64,000 bases of DNA from Dokdonella koreensis DS-123 (GCF_001632775.1 NZ_CP015249.1:3266686-3330685); one strand, 5' to 3'; numbered from the stretch's first letter, positions 19,893-29,288 are shown. A program made the numbers and translations. Notes: a model not told the origin generated them from the letters alone.

Positions 19893-21374
19893 ATGACCGC
19901 TGCCGCCCCCCGCTACCAGTCGCTCGCCGACGATCTCGGCCACGCCATCCGTAGCGGCCGCCTGCCCGCCGGTGCCGCGCTGCCGTCGCTGCGCGACTGC
20001 GCCGCGCAGCGCGCGCTCAGCCTCAACACGGTGACCGCCGCCTACCGCCTGCTGGAGGATCGCGGGCTGATCGTGGCGCGGCCGCAATCGGGCTTCTACG
20101 TGCGCAGCGCGCTGCCCGAACCGCGGCAGTCGCTGCGCAGTGCGCCGAGCCAGGCGATCGGCAGCGCGCAGGACGACCTGCTGGCGCTGGTGCTGGAGGC
20201 GCGACGGCAGCCGGATTGCCTGGAACTGGCGCTGGCCTGCCCGCGCGGGCGGTCGTTCTACCCCGGCGAGCGCCTCGCGCGGCTGACCCACACGGTCCTG
20301 ACGCGCCAGGCCGGCGTGGCGTCCGGGTATGCGCTGCCGCCGGGCTCGCTACGGCTGCGCGAGCAGATCGCGCTGCGCGGCCAGCGGCTGGGCATGACGC
20401 TGGCGGCCGACGATATCGAGCTGACCCACGGCGCGACCGAGGCGCTGCAGCTGGCGCTGCGCGCCGTGGCCCGCCCCGGCGACGGCATCGGCATCGAGGC
20501 GCCGGCCTACTTCAACCTGTATCCGCTGCTGGCCAGCCTGGGCCTGAAGGCGATCGAGATCCCGACGCATCCACGCCACGGTTTGGATCTCGACGCCGTG
20601 GAACGGCTGCTCGAACAGCGGCAGCTGGCCGCGCTGGTGGCGATGCCGACCGTGCACAACCCGCTGGGCTGCACGATGCCGCCGGCGGCCAAGCAGCGCC
20701 TGGCGGACCTGGTCGCGCGACACGGCGTGCCGCTGATCGAGGACCTGGTCTACGCGGAGCTGCAGTTCGCCGATCCGCCGGAACCGGCGGTCAAGGCGTT
20801 CGACCGCGACGGCTGGGTGCTGGCCTGTTCGGGCTTTTCCAAGACGCTGGCACCGGACTACCGCGTGGGCTGGCTGGCCGCGGGCCGGTTCGCACCGGCG
20901 GTCCGGCGCCTGAAGTTCGCCTCCAGCGGCGCCGAGCCGCTGCTGCTCGGCGAAGCAGTGGGCCTGTACCTGGAGAGCGGCGGCTACGCGCATCACCTCA
21001 AGCACCTGCGGCGGCTCTGCGAGGCGCAGGTCGCCACCGTGCGCGGCCTGGTCGCCGACCATTTCCCGGCCGGCACCTGCGCCACCCAGCCCACCGGCGG
21101 CTTCCTGCTGTGGATCGAGCTGCCGGCCGCCGTCGACAGCGCCGCGCTGTTCCAGGCCGCGCTGCGCGAGCGCATCGTGATCCTGCCCGGGCGGGTCTAC
21201 TCGAAGGGCACGCGCTACCGCCACTGCATCCGGCTGTCCTGCGGCCAGGCGATCGATACGCGGTTCGTCGCCGCGATGCGCACGCTCGGGCGTATCGCCC
21301 ACGGCCTGGCGCGGCGCCGGCCGGTGAAACAGGCCGGCGCACGGCAACGCCGGCGGGGCACGGATCAGGCGTAG
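19893..21374 (+). CDS. MocR-family regulator (GntR helix-turn-helix plus aminotransferase-like domain)
   Basis: A 493-residue fusion of an N-terminal GntR winged helix (about 1-75, with LPSLRDCAAQRALSLNTV) and a fold-type I PLP-binding domain. The PLP lysine is Lys317 in SGFSKTLAPDYRVGW; IEAPAYFN and HNPLGCTM are further cofactor-pocket motifs. Such proteins use PLP, often as an adduct with an amino acid, to switch transcription. It is divergent from the LysE exporter and probably regulates it and itself. Its 3' end overlaps the convergent methyltransferase gene by 10 nt. Confidence 0.9.
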   Translation: MTAAAPRYQSLADDLGHAIRSGRLPAGAALPSLRDCAAQRALSLNTVTAAYRLLEDRGLIVARPQSGFYVRSALPEPRQSLRSAPSQAIGSAQDDLLALVLEARRQPDCLELALACPRGRSFYPGERLARLTHTVLTRQAGVASGYALPPGSLRLREQIALRGQRLGMTLAADDIELTHGATEALQLALRAVARPGDGIGIEAPAYFNLYPLLASLGLKAIEIPTHPRHGLDLDAVERLLEQRQLAALVAMPTVHNPLGCTMPPAAKQRLADLVARHGVPLIEDLVYAELQFADPPEPAVKAFDRDGWVLACSGFSKTLAPDYRVGWLAAGRFAPAVRRLKFASSGAEPLLLGEAVGLYLESGGYAHHLKHLRRLCEAQVATVRGLVADHFPAGTCATQPTGGFLLWIELPAAVDSAALFQAALRERIVILPGRVYSKGTRYRHCIRLSCGQAIDTRFVAAMRTLGRIAHGLARRRPVKQAGARQRRRGTDQA

Positions 21375-22048
21375 GCCACCCAGCCGCGGAAGGTGAAGCC
21401 GGTATGGAACAGCTCTACGCCGGAGAAGCCGGCCTCGCGCAGCAGCGCCTCGTCCTGGGCCGGCGTCAGGAGGCTCAGATGCGCCTCGACCGCCGCGCGC
21501 CCGTCCGCCGCCCTCACCGGGTCCACGCCCGACGCCACCGCGAAGGCGGCATAGCGCGACAGCCAGCGGTCGCGTGCGCCGTCCTCCTGCGGAACGCTGG
21601 CATGGACCGCCACGAACGGCGCGCCGGGCAGCAGACGGCGGTGGATCCCGGCCAGGGTGCGGCGGCGCTCGTCGATCGGCAGGAAGTGCAGGGTCAGCAG
21701 GCTGGTCGCGGCATCGAACGGCCCTTCCGGCGCGTCCTCGATGAGGCCGTGATGCAGGCGGGCGCGCGGCGCCAGCGGCCCCAGTGTCCGCGCGGCCAGC
21801 CCCAGCATGTCGGCTGACGGATCGACACCGGTGAAAGTCCAGGCCGGATGCGCCTCGGCGAAGGCCTTCAGTTCCAGGCCGCCGCCCGCGCCGTGGACCA
21901 GCACGTGAGCGGCCGGCGGGGTGCGTTCGGCCAGCAGGACGGCGGTCATGCGATGCAGGCTGGCATAGCCGGGCACGAGGCGCGGCGGGCCGTCCGCATA
22001 GTGCGCGACGGCGGCGGCATCGGAGAACGGGGCGAGCGATTCACGCAT
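21365..22048 (-). CDS. SAM-dependent methyltransferase, class I
   Basis: A 227-residue Rossmann-fold methyltransferase. Motif I reads VLVHGAGGGLELKAF (about 49-63), with the acidic SAM-ribose strand FTGVDPS and post-motif LLTLHFLPIDERR. The ATG at 22048 (MRESLAPF) fits the family; a longer upstream extension would be Arg-rich and non-conserved. The substrate cannot be predicted. A 37-bp AT-centred palindrome lies about 92 nt upstream, so a dedicated repressor may control it. Confidence 0.8.
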   Translation of the reverse strand: MRESLAPFSDAAAVAHYADGPPRLVPGYASLHRMTAVLLAERTPPAAHVLVHGAGGGLELKAFAEAHPAWTFTGVDPSADMLGLAARTLGPLAPRARLHHGLIEDAPEGPFDAATSLLTLHFLPIDERRRTLAGIHRRLLPGAPFVAVHASVPQEDGARDRWLSRYAAFAVASGVDPVRAADGRAAVEAHLSLLTPAQDEALLREAGFSGVELFHTGFTFRGWVAYA

Positions 22049-22139
22049 GAGGCGATCCGGAGCGGTGAGAGCGGGACGAGGGCGCTGGCGGGCACGAGAA
22101 CGAGCGCGTCGCCGCGCAGCGATGCCCGGCCAGCGGCCA

Positions 22140-22176
22140 GCGCCATCACGTAACAAATTATGTTACATGATGGCGC
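22140..22176. promoter_or_regulatory. Long palindromic operator upstream of the methyltransferase gene
   Basis: A 37-bp near-perfect dyad has arms GCGCCATCA-C-GTAACA and TGTTAC-A-TGATGGCGC around an AATTA core; only one base pair is mismatched. It is locally AT-rich in a GC-rich context. The core GTAACA-N5-TGTTAC is the size of a TetR- or GntR-type operator. It sits in the 211-bp gap between the methyltransferase and pdxY genes, both minus strand. A terminator is less likely because no U-tract follows. Confidence 0.55.
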
Positions 22177-22259
22177 GAGTCAACGCCCTCACCCGCCGCA
22201 AGCGTCTCCACCGGCGCAAGGCCACCGCGTGGGCCCCACGCGCCGGTGGCGGGCGTGGC

Positions 22260-23366
22260 TCAAAGCGCCGTCGGCCGGAACAGCGGCTCGCGCCCCAGCA
22301 GGCGCACCCCGTCCGGGCTGCTTTCCAGCAGGCGGCGCTCGCCATCGGCCACCCACAGCTCCAGCTGGTAACCGTCGGCCGCATGCAGCCGCGCGGCGAT
22401 GTCGCGGACGGCCGCCGCGGCGTCGGGGACATCGGACTCGAACTGGCCCAGCCGCTTGCCGTGGCGATGGACGACCAGGCGATAGCAGGGCATGGGCTCA
22501 GCCCCCGCACCACCGCCGGCGACCGGCGGCAGCAGCAGTTCCGCGCAGCGCGCCCGGTGCGTGCGCTCCAGCGCGGCGACGACCTGGTCGCAGGCGTGTG
22601 CCGCCGCATCGAAAACCGCGGCCCCCTCCAGCAGCCGCGCGGCCAGCACGGCGCTGAACAGGTCGCCGGTGCCCTTGGGCATTGCGTCGATACGCGGATG
22701 GCGCAGGATGCGCGCCTCCTCGTGCGTGACCACCGCCACCTGCATCTGGCCCGGTGCCCAGGCTGCCGGCGCGGCACTGGTCACCACCACCCAGCGGGTG
22801 CGCCCGCCGAGCAGCGTCCGTGCGGCAGCGATCACGTCCGCCTCGTCCGCGACCGGCCGGCCGGTCAGCTGCTCCAGCTCGAAGCCGTTCGGCGCCAGGC
22901 CCTGGGCCCGCGGCAGCAGGTGCGTACGGCAGGCCGCGATCAGGCCCGGATCGACATAGATGCCGTGGTCGTGGTCACCGATCACCGGATCCACGATCAC
23001 GCGCAGGCCCGGATGCATCGCTTGCACGCGATCGATCCAGTGCGCCAGCGCCGCCGCCTGGGCCGGGCTGCCGAGATAGCCGACCAGGACCGCTCGCAGG
23101 CTGCGCAGCGCATCGCGCGCGATCAGGTCCTGCAGGTAGCCGTCGAACCAGTCGATCGGCAGCGCACCGCCGTGCAGCGTCGGGTAGTGCGGCGTGTTGC
23201 TGAAGACGACCGTCGGCACCGCGGCGACGGTGAGACCGTGCGCCTGCAGCGCCGGCACCGCCACGCTGTTGCCGACGCGGCCGTAGACCACCTGCGACTG
23301 CACCGACACGACGTCGATGGCCAGCGGCTGCAGCGGCTCGGGAAGCGCGGTCGGCGGCGGCGTCAT
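22260..23366 (-). CDS. pdxY: Pyridoxal kinase PdxY with extra C-terminal domain
   Basis: A ribokinase-fold enzyme that phosphorylates pyridoxal to PLP in the vitamin B6 salvage pathway. The family start region [18 protein letters not shown] (21-38), [10 protein letters not shown] (58-67) and the anion-hole/catalytic [11 protein letters not shown] (232-242, Asp235) are intact. The usual kinase is about 285 residues; here 368 are encoded. The extra segment of about 75 residues (from [11 protein letters not shown]) looks like a small alpha/beta module and is unrecognised. The start overlaps the yggS stop as ATGA, so the two B6 genes are translationally coupled. Confidence 0.88.
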   Translation of the reverse strand: MTPPPTALPEPLQPLAIDVVSVQSQVVYGRVGNSVAVPALQAHGLTVAAVPTVVFSNTPHYPTLHGGALPIDWFDGYLQDLIARDALRSLRAVLVGYLGSPAQAAALAHWIDRVQAMHPGLRVIVDPVIGDHDHGIYVDPGLIAACRTHLLPRAQGLAPNGFELEQLTGRPVADEADVIAAARTLLGGRTRWVVVTSAAPAAWAPGQMQVAVVTHEEARILRHPRIDAMPKGTGDLFSAVLAARLLEGAAVFDAAAHACDQVVAALERTHRARCAELLLPPVAGGGAGAEPMPCYRLVVHRHGKRLGQFESDVPDAAAAVRDIAARLHAADGYQLELWVADGERRLLESSPDGVRLLGREPLFRPTAL

Positions 23367-24190
23367 GCGTCCGGCTCCACCGCGCCGCCGGTCGGCCAGT
23401 AGTGGGCATCGGGCGTGCTGCGCGCGCCGAAGATCGCCTGCCCCACGCGCACGACGGTGGCCCCTTCCTCGATCGCGATCTCGTAGTCGCCGGACATCCC
23501 CATCGACAGTGCATCCAGCCCGATGCCGGCCGGCGTCTGCTGGCGCAGGCGGTCGCGCAGCGTCCGCAGCCGGACGAAGCAGGCGCGCACGCGCGCCGCC
23601 TCCGCGGAGAACACGGCCAGCGTCATCAGCCCGCGCACGCGCAACGCTGCATAGGCCGGCAGTGCCTGGACGAAGGCGGCGACCGCCTCCGGCGCCAGGC
23701 CGTACTTGCTGGCCTCGCCGGAGGTGTTGACCTGCACGAACACGTCCAGCGCGCGGCCTTCCGCCTGCAGCCGGCGATCGAGCGCCTCGGCCACGCGCAG
23801 GCTGTCCAGCGCCTGGAACTCGGCCGCAAAGCGTGCCACCGCCTTGGCCTTGTTGGTCTGCAGGTGGCCGACGATCGACCAGCGCAGGTCGGTCAGGTCG
23901 GCCATCGCCTCCCACTTGCGCTGCGCCTCCTGCACCTTGTTCTCGCCGAGCCAGCCGCAGCCGGCCGCATGGGCCAGGCGGATGCGCGCCTCGTCGACGG
24001 TCTTGCTGATCGGCAGCAGGCGCACCTCGGCCGGGTCGCGGCCGGCACGCTCGCAGGCCGCGGCGATGCGCGCATCCACCGCGGCCAGGTTGCGACGGAA
24101 ATCCTCGACGGTTTCCGCCCGGGGCCAGCGGTCGTGCTGGTCGTGCCGGGTCGGGGTGCCGGGCGCTGCGCCGGCGTGTGACTCGCTCAC
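23363..24190 (-). CDS. yggS: PLP homeostasis protein, YggS/PROSC family
   Basis: A 275-residue fold-type III PLP-binding protein that buffers free PLP rather than catalysing a known reaction. The PLP lysine is Lys63 in [38 protein letters not shown] and [13 protein letters not shown] are all family motifs. The GTG at 24190 is chosen because GAGG lies eight bases upstream; another GTG 51 nt earlier lacks this. The N-terminus is about 25 residues longer than in E. coli. It heads a coupled pair with pdxY, divergent from a PtsJ-like regulator. Confidence 0.88.
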   Translation of the reverse strand: MSESHAGAAPGTPTRHDQHDRWPRAETVEDFRRNLAAVDARIAAACERAGRDPAEVRLLPISKTVDEARIRLAHAAGCGWLGENKVQEAQRKWEAMADLTDLRWSIVGHLQTNKAKAVARFAAEFQALDSLRVAEALDRRLQAEGRALDVFVQVNTSGEASKYGLAPEAVAAFVQALPAYAALRVRGLMTLAVFSAEAARVRACFVRLRTLRDRLRQQTPAGIGLDALSMGMSGDYEIAIEEGATVVRVGQAIFGARSTPDAHYWPTGGAVEPDA

Positions 24191-24251
24191 TGCTTCAACC
24201 TCGCAAACGGGTGACGCTCGTCCCGCGGACGAACCCGGCACGATTCTATCA

Positions 24252-24265
24252 TTGACCTAGGACAA
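24252..24265. promoter_or_regulatory. Palindrome in the yggS/ptsJ-like divergent promoter
   Basis: TTGACCTAGGACAA is a 14-bp dyad with one mismatched pair. Its left half doubles as a plausible -35 (TTGACC) for the plus-strand regulator, with a weak -10 (TGTGAT) 17 bp on, which would make that mRNA leaderless. On the minus strand TAGAAT near 24241 is a good -10 for yggS. A regulator bound here could control both directions. Confidence 0.45.
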
Positions 24266-24287
24266 AGATCAGGCTGTGATACCCGCC

Positions 24288-25595
24288 ATGACCATCACCG
24301 GAACCACCGCCGCCGAGATCTTCGACAGCATCCGCCTGCTGGCGCGCGGCGGCGACCTGCCCCCCGGGCACGCGCTGCCGCCGGTGCGCGACCTGGCCGC
24401 GACGCTGGGCGTCAACCGCAACACCGTGGCGCTGGCCTACCGGCGCCTGGCGACCGCCGGCATCGCGACGACGCAGGGGCGCCTGGGCACCCGCATCCGG
24501 CCGCCGCACGGCGCCGGCGAGCAGGAAGGTGCCCTGCCCGGCTCGCCCCTGGTCGACCTGGCCAGCGGCAATCCCGCGCCGCGCTGGCTGCCGGACGTCC
24601 CGGCCCTGCTGGCGCAGCGCCCGTATCGGCCGCGCCTGTACGGCGAGGCGCCGGTCGCCCCCGCGCTGGACGCGCACGCGCGGCGCTGGTTCGACGGCGA
24701 CTGTCCGGCCCGCTTCGCGATCAGCCTGGCGCACGGCGCCGTGGACGCCGTCGAGCGGCTGCTGGCGGCCTGCCTGGTGCCCGGCGACACCGTGGCGGTC
24801 GAGGACCCGTGCTTCCTCGGCAGCATCAATACGCTGCGCATCGGCGGCTACCAGGCCGTGGGCGTGGCCGTCGACGCCGAGGGCATGCGCGCCGACGCAT
24901 TGGACGCGGCGCTGGCCGGCGGCGCCCAGGCCGTGATCGTCACCCCGCGCGCGCAGAACCCCACCGGTTGCAGCCTGAGCGCGGCGCGCGCACGGCAGCT
25001 GCGTGCCGTGCTGGCGCGCCACCGGCACGCGCTGGTGATCGCCGACGACCATTTCTCGCTGCTGTCCGCCGCCGGCTACCACGACGTGATCCCGCGCGGC
25101 GCCCGGCGCTGGGCCGTGGTCCGCTCGGTCTCCAAACCGTTCGGGCCCGACCTTCGCCTCGCCTTCGTCGCCAGCGACACGCAGACCGCGCAGCGGCTGC
25201 AGCTGCGCCTGGCGCCCGGCACCGGCTGGGTCAGCCACCTGCTGCAGGACGTGGTCGGCGCCTGCCTCGCCTCACCGGCCGTCACCCGGCGGATCGCAGG
25301 CGCGCGCGCCGACTACGCGCGCCGCCGCGACGCCCTGCGCGCCGCCCTCGCCGCCCAATCCGTACCGGTCCTGGCCCCGGCCGACGGCCTCAACCTCTGG
25401 CTGCCGCTGCCGGCGGACAGCCGCCCGGTCACCACCGCCCTGGCCCGGCGCGGCTGGCGCGTCCGCGGCGGCGAGGCCTTCGGCGTGCAGGCCCCCGCCC
25501 ACGGCCTGCGCATCACGGTCTCGACGCTGGACCCCGCGCAGGCCCGGTGCCTGGCGCGCGACCTCGGGCAGGTGCTGGCCGCCGAAGCGGACTGA
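24288..25595 (+). CDS. PtsJ-like MocR transcriptional regulator of vitamin B6 genes
   Basis: A 435-residue GntR plus aminotransferase-like regulator. The winged helix (about 1-70) reads LPPVRDLAATLGVNRNTVA and TTQGRLGTR. The PLP domain has NPTGCSL, IADDHFSLLS and the PLP lysine Lys283 in RSVSKPFGPDLR. From memory, these resemble Salmonella PtsJ, a PLP-sensing repressor of pdxK; the family start MxxGxTAxEIF favours the ATG at 24288 over the in-frame GTG at 24276. It is divergent from yggS-pdxY, so control of PLP salvage is the natural inference. The palindrome at 24252-24265 is the candidate operator. Confidence 0.85.
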   Translation: MTITGTTAAEIFDSIRLLARGGDLPPGHALPPVRDLAATLGVNRNTVALAYRRLATAGIATTQGRLGTRIRPPHGAGEQEGALPGSPLVDLASGNPAPRWLPDVPALLAQRPYRPRLYGEAPVAPALDAHARRWFDGDCPARFAISLAHGAVDAVERLLAACLVPGDTVAVEDPCFLGSINTLRIGGYQAVGVAVDAEGMRADALDAALAGGAQAVIVTPRAQNPTGCSLSAARARQLRAVLARHRHALVIADDHFSLLSAAGYHDVIPRGARRWAVVRSVSKPFGPDLRLAFVASDTQTAQRLQLRLAPGTGWVSHLLQDVVGACLASPAVTRRIAGARADYARRRDALRAALAAQSVPVLAPADGLNLWLPLPADSRPVTTALARRGWRVRGGEAFGVQAPAHGLRITVSTLDPAQARCLARDLGQVLAAEAD

Positions 25596-25638
25596 TACCC
25601 CCAGGCCAGTTAACGCTGCAACGGCCTGTGCAGCCCGG

Positions 25639-26451
25639 TCATTCCCGGCCGACCGCGCCGTCCAGCCAGGCCGTCACCCGCGCGCGCACGGCCTCGGGCT
25701 GTTCGCGATGCGGAACATGGCCGCAGTCCGGCAGGATCACCACCGTGGCCGGTCCGGCCACCTGCTCGGCGATGCGCCGGGGATGGCGGACCGAGCCGTA
25801 CGCGTCGTGGTCGCCGTGCAGCGCCAGCACCGGGCAGCGCACGCCGCGCAGGTCCGCATCCAGGTTCCAGCCGGCGAAGTCCGGCGCCAGCCAGGTCTCG
25901 ATCCAGGCGGCCAGCACCCAGTCCGTCTTGTCGCCGTGGTACTTCACCAGGCGATCGCGCTGGCCCGCCGCCTGGAAGCTGCGCCGTGCATCGCCGATGC
26001 CCTGGATCGTGCGGTCCTCGACGAACGCCTGCGCGGACTCGGTGACGAGCGCAATGCACGCGGGCGCGTGGCGTGCCGCACAGGCCACCGCCATGCCGCC
26101 GCCGACGCTGTGGCCGAAGGCGATGAAGCGCTCGATCCGCAACTGCTCGCGGACTGCGGCAAACGCGCCACGCGCCTCGTCCTGGACGAAATCGCGGTCC
26201 AGCCGGCCGGGATGCGGATCGGACCGGCCGAAGCCGAGCCGGTCATAGGCGATGACGGTCCGGCCCGAGGCCTGCGCCAGGCGCTCCGGGAAGTCGCGCC
26301 ACAGCGCGACGCAGCCCAGCGAGTCGTGGAACAGCACGATCGGGACATCGCGCCCGGGATTACCGGCGCCGGGACTCCAGCAACGGGTGAAGAGCCGGCC
26401 CTGGGGCGTGCTCACCCAGCGCTCCTGCGCCGGGATGGGGGACAATGGCAT
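25639..26451 (-). CDS. Alpha/beta hydrolase
   Basis: A 270-residue alpha/beta-hydrolase-fold enzyme. The nucleophile elbow GHSVGG places Ser115; Asp216 (GDHD) and His245 (CGHVPH) complete the triad, and FHDSLGC near residue 42 lies at the oxyanion-hole position. The ATG at 26451 is favoured because GGAG lies nine bases upstream. It has no signal peptide, so it is cytoplasmic. Substrate unknown; esterase or lactonase activity is possible. It converges with the PtsJ-like gene 43 bp away and is divergent from the PLD-like gene. Confidence 0.85.
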   Translation of the reverse strand: MPLSPIPAQERWVSTPQGRLFTRCWSPGAGNPGRDVPIVLFHDSLGCVALWRDFPERLAQASGRTVIAYDRLGFGRSDPHPGRLDRDFVQDEARGAFAAVREQLRIERFIAFGHSVGGGMAVACAARHAPACIALVTESAQAFVEDRTIQGIGDARRSFQAAGQRDRLVKYHGDKTDWVLAAWIETWLAPDFAGWNLDADLRGVRCPVLALHGDHDAYGSVRHPRRIAEQVAGPATVVILPDCGHVPHREQPEAVRARVTAWLDGAVGRE

Positions 26452-26546
26452 GCGCATGGACTCCGATTTCAACGCCCACCCCGCAAGGCCGGCCCCGAGC
26501 CGCGATCGGCTCGAACGCCGCTGGATCAACCGCAAGGACGTCGCAC

Positions 26547-27920
26547 ATGAAGCTGATCGGGCTCGAAAAGGCTGGGTATCCTTTGCCCAACCTCAACCAG
26601 GACTGTCTTCCCGATTGCGAGGAAGTGAAGGCGGCAATCCCTTACGCCGAACATGGAAATGGCGACCTGCTGCTCTTCGATGCAGCACAGCGGCTGGACA
26701 AGCCCGTGACATTCTACGGGCGCATCGACGGCACCTGCCCGATCGATCCGGCGGTGCTGCGCTGGTTCCTGATGCGCCAGCGCAACAGCGCGGACGTCGA
26801 GTGTCGCCTGGTCCCTCACTGGCTCCACGCCAAGGTGATCTGGTGGGTCGGCGTCGGCGCCTACATCGGCTCGGCGAACCTCACCGATCGTGCGTGGAAC
26901 CAGAACCACGAGGCCGGCGTGTTCCTGACGCAGGACGAACTCGACGCGCAAGGCATGACCGAGCGGCTCGACGGGTTCTTCGATCAGGTGGCGGCGCAGT
27001 CGATCCCGCTCGACGAGACGATCTACCGCGCTCAGCGGCAGCTGCACGAGCGCCTCAAGCAGATCCGCAAGGATGCCTACCTCGTCCAGAAGGAATTCGA
27101 GGACGGGCACGCGGCCTTGATGGACCGGAACAGCCCCATCGCGCATCAGCCGGCCCGCAGCTCTTTCACGATGAGGAAAAGGAGATTCGTGGCCGAGTGG
27201 CACGAGACGCTCGCCTACCTGCGCCCCCTTGCACTGCGTGTCGCCAGTCCCGAGAACCGCCCCGGATGGATCCGGGAAGGGATCCCGCCCGGCGTGCAGT
27301 GTGACCAGTTCCTGCACGCCTACTACTACACCATCGTCGATCCGCGATCCGAAAAGGACGCCTATCTCGGCCACTACGAGCGCAACAGCCGCCATGCCGA
27401 AGCCGCGATGCAGGACGCCCTCGCGTGGTGGAAGACCTCGGATTTCGACTACGAGAACGAACGCGACATGATGGAGAGAGTCGCGCCTCTGTTCGTGGAG
27501 CATTTCGCCGAAGATCGCATCCTGGCGCTGGACCAGGAAACCTTTGCCGAGACGCTTGCGTGCTCCCACGCGTTCGGCATGCATTCCACGCGCAAGGGCG
27601 TGGAAGAGCTCGGCTTCACCCGCAGTCCCGGCGCATGGCCCAAGATCCTCGCTCACGCCCGCATGATCTACGACGCCCGTTCGGCCAGCGGCTCTCACTC
27701 CGGGCCCGAGGTGTTCCGCTACGTGATATGGGGGCCGGGCGACGTGGCCGAACGCATCTGGAACGCCATCCACGAACCCGACTACCGCCTGGACGGCGTT
27801 GGCGTTTCCACCCTGGGGGAGGTCGTCGGCTGGACTCGCCCCAACGACTTTCCCCCGCGTAACCAGCGCACCAACAAAGCCATCAAGGCCCTGGGACGCA
27901 AGATCAAGATCGCTCCTTGA
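26547..27920 (+). CDS. Phospholipase D-like protein with one HKD-type motif
   Basis: A 457-residue cytoplasmic protein. A single PLD-superfamily motif appears near the N-terminus: HAK at 94-96, GAYIGSANLTDRAW at 104-117 and Glu122 in NHEAGV. The usual Asp after HxK is replaced in a hydrophobic run (VIWWVGV), so this is a variant. The remaining 330 or so residues match nothing I recognise; the last 90 include YVIWGPGDVAERIW and a Lys-rich tail. Single-HKD proteins are often dimeric nucleases and occur in restriction or defence modules, but nothing else defensive lies next to it. The start at 26547 (MKLIGLEK) is the first ATG outside the divergent promoter. Confidence 0.6.
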   Translation: MKLIGLEKAGYPLPNLNQDCLPDCEEVKAAIPYAEHGNGDLLLFDAAQRLDKPVTFYGRIDGTCPIDPAVLRWFLMRQRNSADVECRLVPHWLHAKVIWWVGVGAYIGSANLTDRAWNQNHEAGVFLTQDELDAQGMTERLDGFFDQVAAQSIPLDETIYRAQRQLHERLKQIRKDAYLVQKEFEDGHAALMDRNSPIAHQPARSSFTMRKRRFVAEWHETLAYLRPLALRVASPENRPGWIREGIPPGVQCDQFLHAYYYTIVDPRSEKDAYLGHYERNSRHAEAAMQDALAWWKTSDFDYENERDMMERVAPLFVEHFAEDRILALDQETFAETLACSHAFGMHSTRKGVEELGFTRSPGAWPKILAHARMIYDARSASGSHSGPEVFRYVIWGPGDVAERIWNAIHEPDYRLDGVGVSTLGEVVGWTRPNDFPPRNQRTNKAIKALGRKIKIAP

Positions 27921-28081
27921 GCCGATGTCCGGGTAACCTCTGCGCAGCGCGAGCACCGTTGCGATAGCGACACGCCCCATGCGATGGTGCGCGGCCGCCG
28001 CGGCGCCGCGCGCCATCGTTGCCCGGCGATCCGGGCGCGGCACCCTCAAGACAACGATTCGAGCCCCGGAGCGCTCGCCCC

Positions 28082-28549
28082 ATGAGCAAGGTCACGCGGC
28101 TGTTCCACGCCGTCAGCTATCTGCAGTACCCGCTGCTGCTGGTGTCGTTGTTCTACGTCGTACAACCGTATTTCACGGGTTTCGACGGGTTCTGGCAGGG
28201 CCTCAACAAGGCGCTGGTCGTCGCCGGCGTGGCGATCAGCTTTTCGACGCTGCAGGACACCACCACGACGCAGAACGCGTTCTCCAAACGGATCTGGCAG
28301 GACCCGCGCAAGGGCCGGCTGGCCCTGATCGCGTTGGCGGCCTCCGCGGCGGCCATGCTGGTCGCGGGCCTGTACGGCTTCCTGGTTTCGTCCGGAGGCA
28401 TCATCCAGGAAGTGGCGTTCGGCGTGCTGATGCTCGGCATCGGCTACATCGGGCTGTTGAAGGCCGCGATCGAGATGTACGAGAACCACCGACTGGACAA
28501 GCACGCGCCCGACGCATCGGGCGGGTCCGGCGCCGCCCGGCGCAGCTGA
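28082..28549 (+). CDS. Small integral membrane protein, unknown function
   Basis: A 155-residue protein with four likely membrane helices: about 13-29 (YLQYPLLLVSLFYVV), 43-56, 80-101 (LALIALAASAAAMLVAGLYGF) and 107-125. A conserved-looking cytoplasmic loop holds FSTLQDTTTTQNAFSKRIW. The Ser/Gly/Arg-rich C-terminus is probably disordered. GGAG lies upstream of the ATG. I do not recognise the family and no partner gene is adjacent. Confidence 0.65.
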   Translation: MSKVTRLFHAVSYLQYPLLLVSLFYVVQPYFTGFDGFWQGLNKALVVAGVAISFSTLQDTTTTQNAFSKRIWQDPRKGRLALIALAASAAAMLVAGLYGFLVSSGGIIQEVAFGVLMLGIGYIGLLKAAIEMYENHRLDKHAPDASGGSGAARRS

Positions 28550-28849
28550 AAAGCCCAGGTCACCGCTGCGCGGCCGGCTCCACGCCATGCCGCCACCGTG
28601 GCGCTACGCGAATCCCGCATCACGTCGATCGCGAGCGTCATCCCGGAACGCGCACGCCAAGCGCCGGTCGTGCGTGCGCCGGCTCCGGCCCGGCACGTCG
28701 GCGGCCTGCTCCCGCATCGATCCGGCGAGCGCGGGAGTTCCCCGATAGGCGCCGCACGCGGGCCGGTCGCCGCAAGGCGATCGAGCGCACGGCGGTGCAG
28801 CAGGTAGCGGAGCGCGCGCGCCGCAGGGTGCGGCTCAGGTTGCCGCCGC

Positions 28850-29184
28850 GCCGCGCCACCAGCACCGGCCCTGCACCGTGCGACCGCCACCACCGCCTGC
28901 ATCGGGCCCAGGCGGAACGCGTCGTCGAACAGCATCAGGCAGAACCACCATAGGAACACCGCCGCGCTGCCGCTGAGCACACCGGCCACCACGGCCGCCG
29001 TGCCCGGCAGCAGCAACGCCGGCTGCACCGTAGTGCCGGCCAGGAAACCCACCAGACCCAGCGCCAGCGGGACGAACAAGCGCACGACGCGTTCGCCGCC
29101 CGCCGCCCACACCAGCCGCCAGGCCAGCAGCAGCCACAGCGTGGCCGCCACCGCCCGAACGATCAGATCCAACGCCTGCAACAC
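28850..29184 (-). pseudogene. Remnant of a membrane-anchored regulator
   Basis: About 110 codons encode a convincing three- to four-helix membrane domain (LQALDLIVRAVAATLWLLL, FVPLALGLVGFLAGT, AVFLWWFCLMLFDDAFR). In my recollection the last motif occurs in the membrane N-terminus of some AraC-type regulators. The frame then drops into Arg/Ala/Pro-rich sequence with no helix-turn-helix, so the DNA-binding half appears lost or eroded. A GTG at 29184 is a possible start. It could instead be a short intact membrane protein. Confidence 0.4.
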
Positions 29185-29288
29185 CGTCTCCGGCCCAAGG
29201 ACAGCCGTCCCGTGGACGCGGAAGTGAAACCGAGCCGCCGGAGGCCCGCAAGCACCGCGCGCAAGGCCCTGTTGATGTCCGGGCATAT

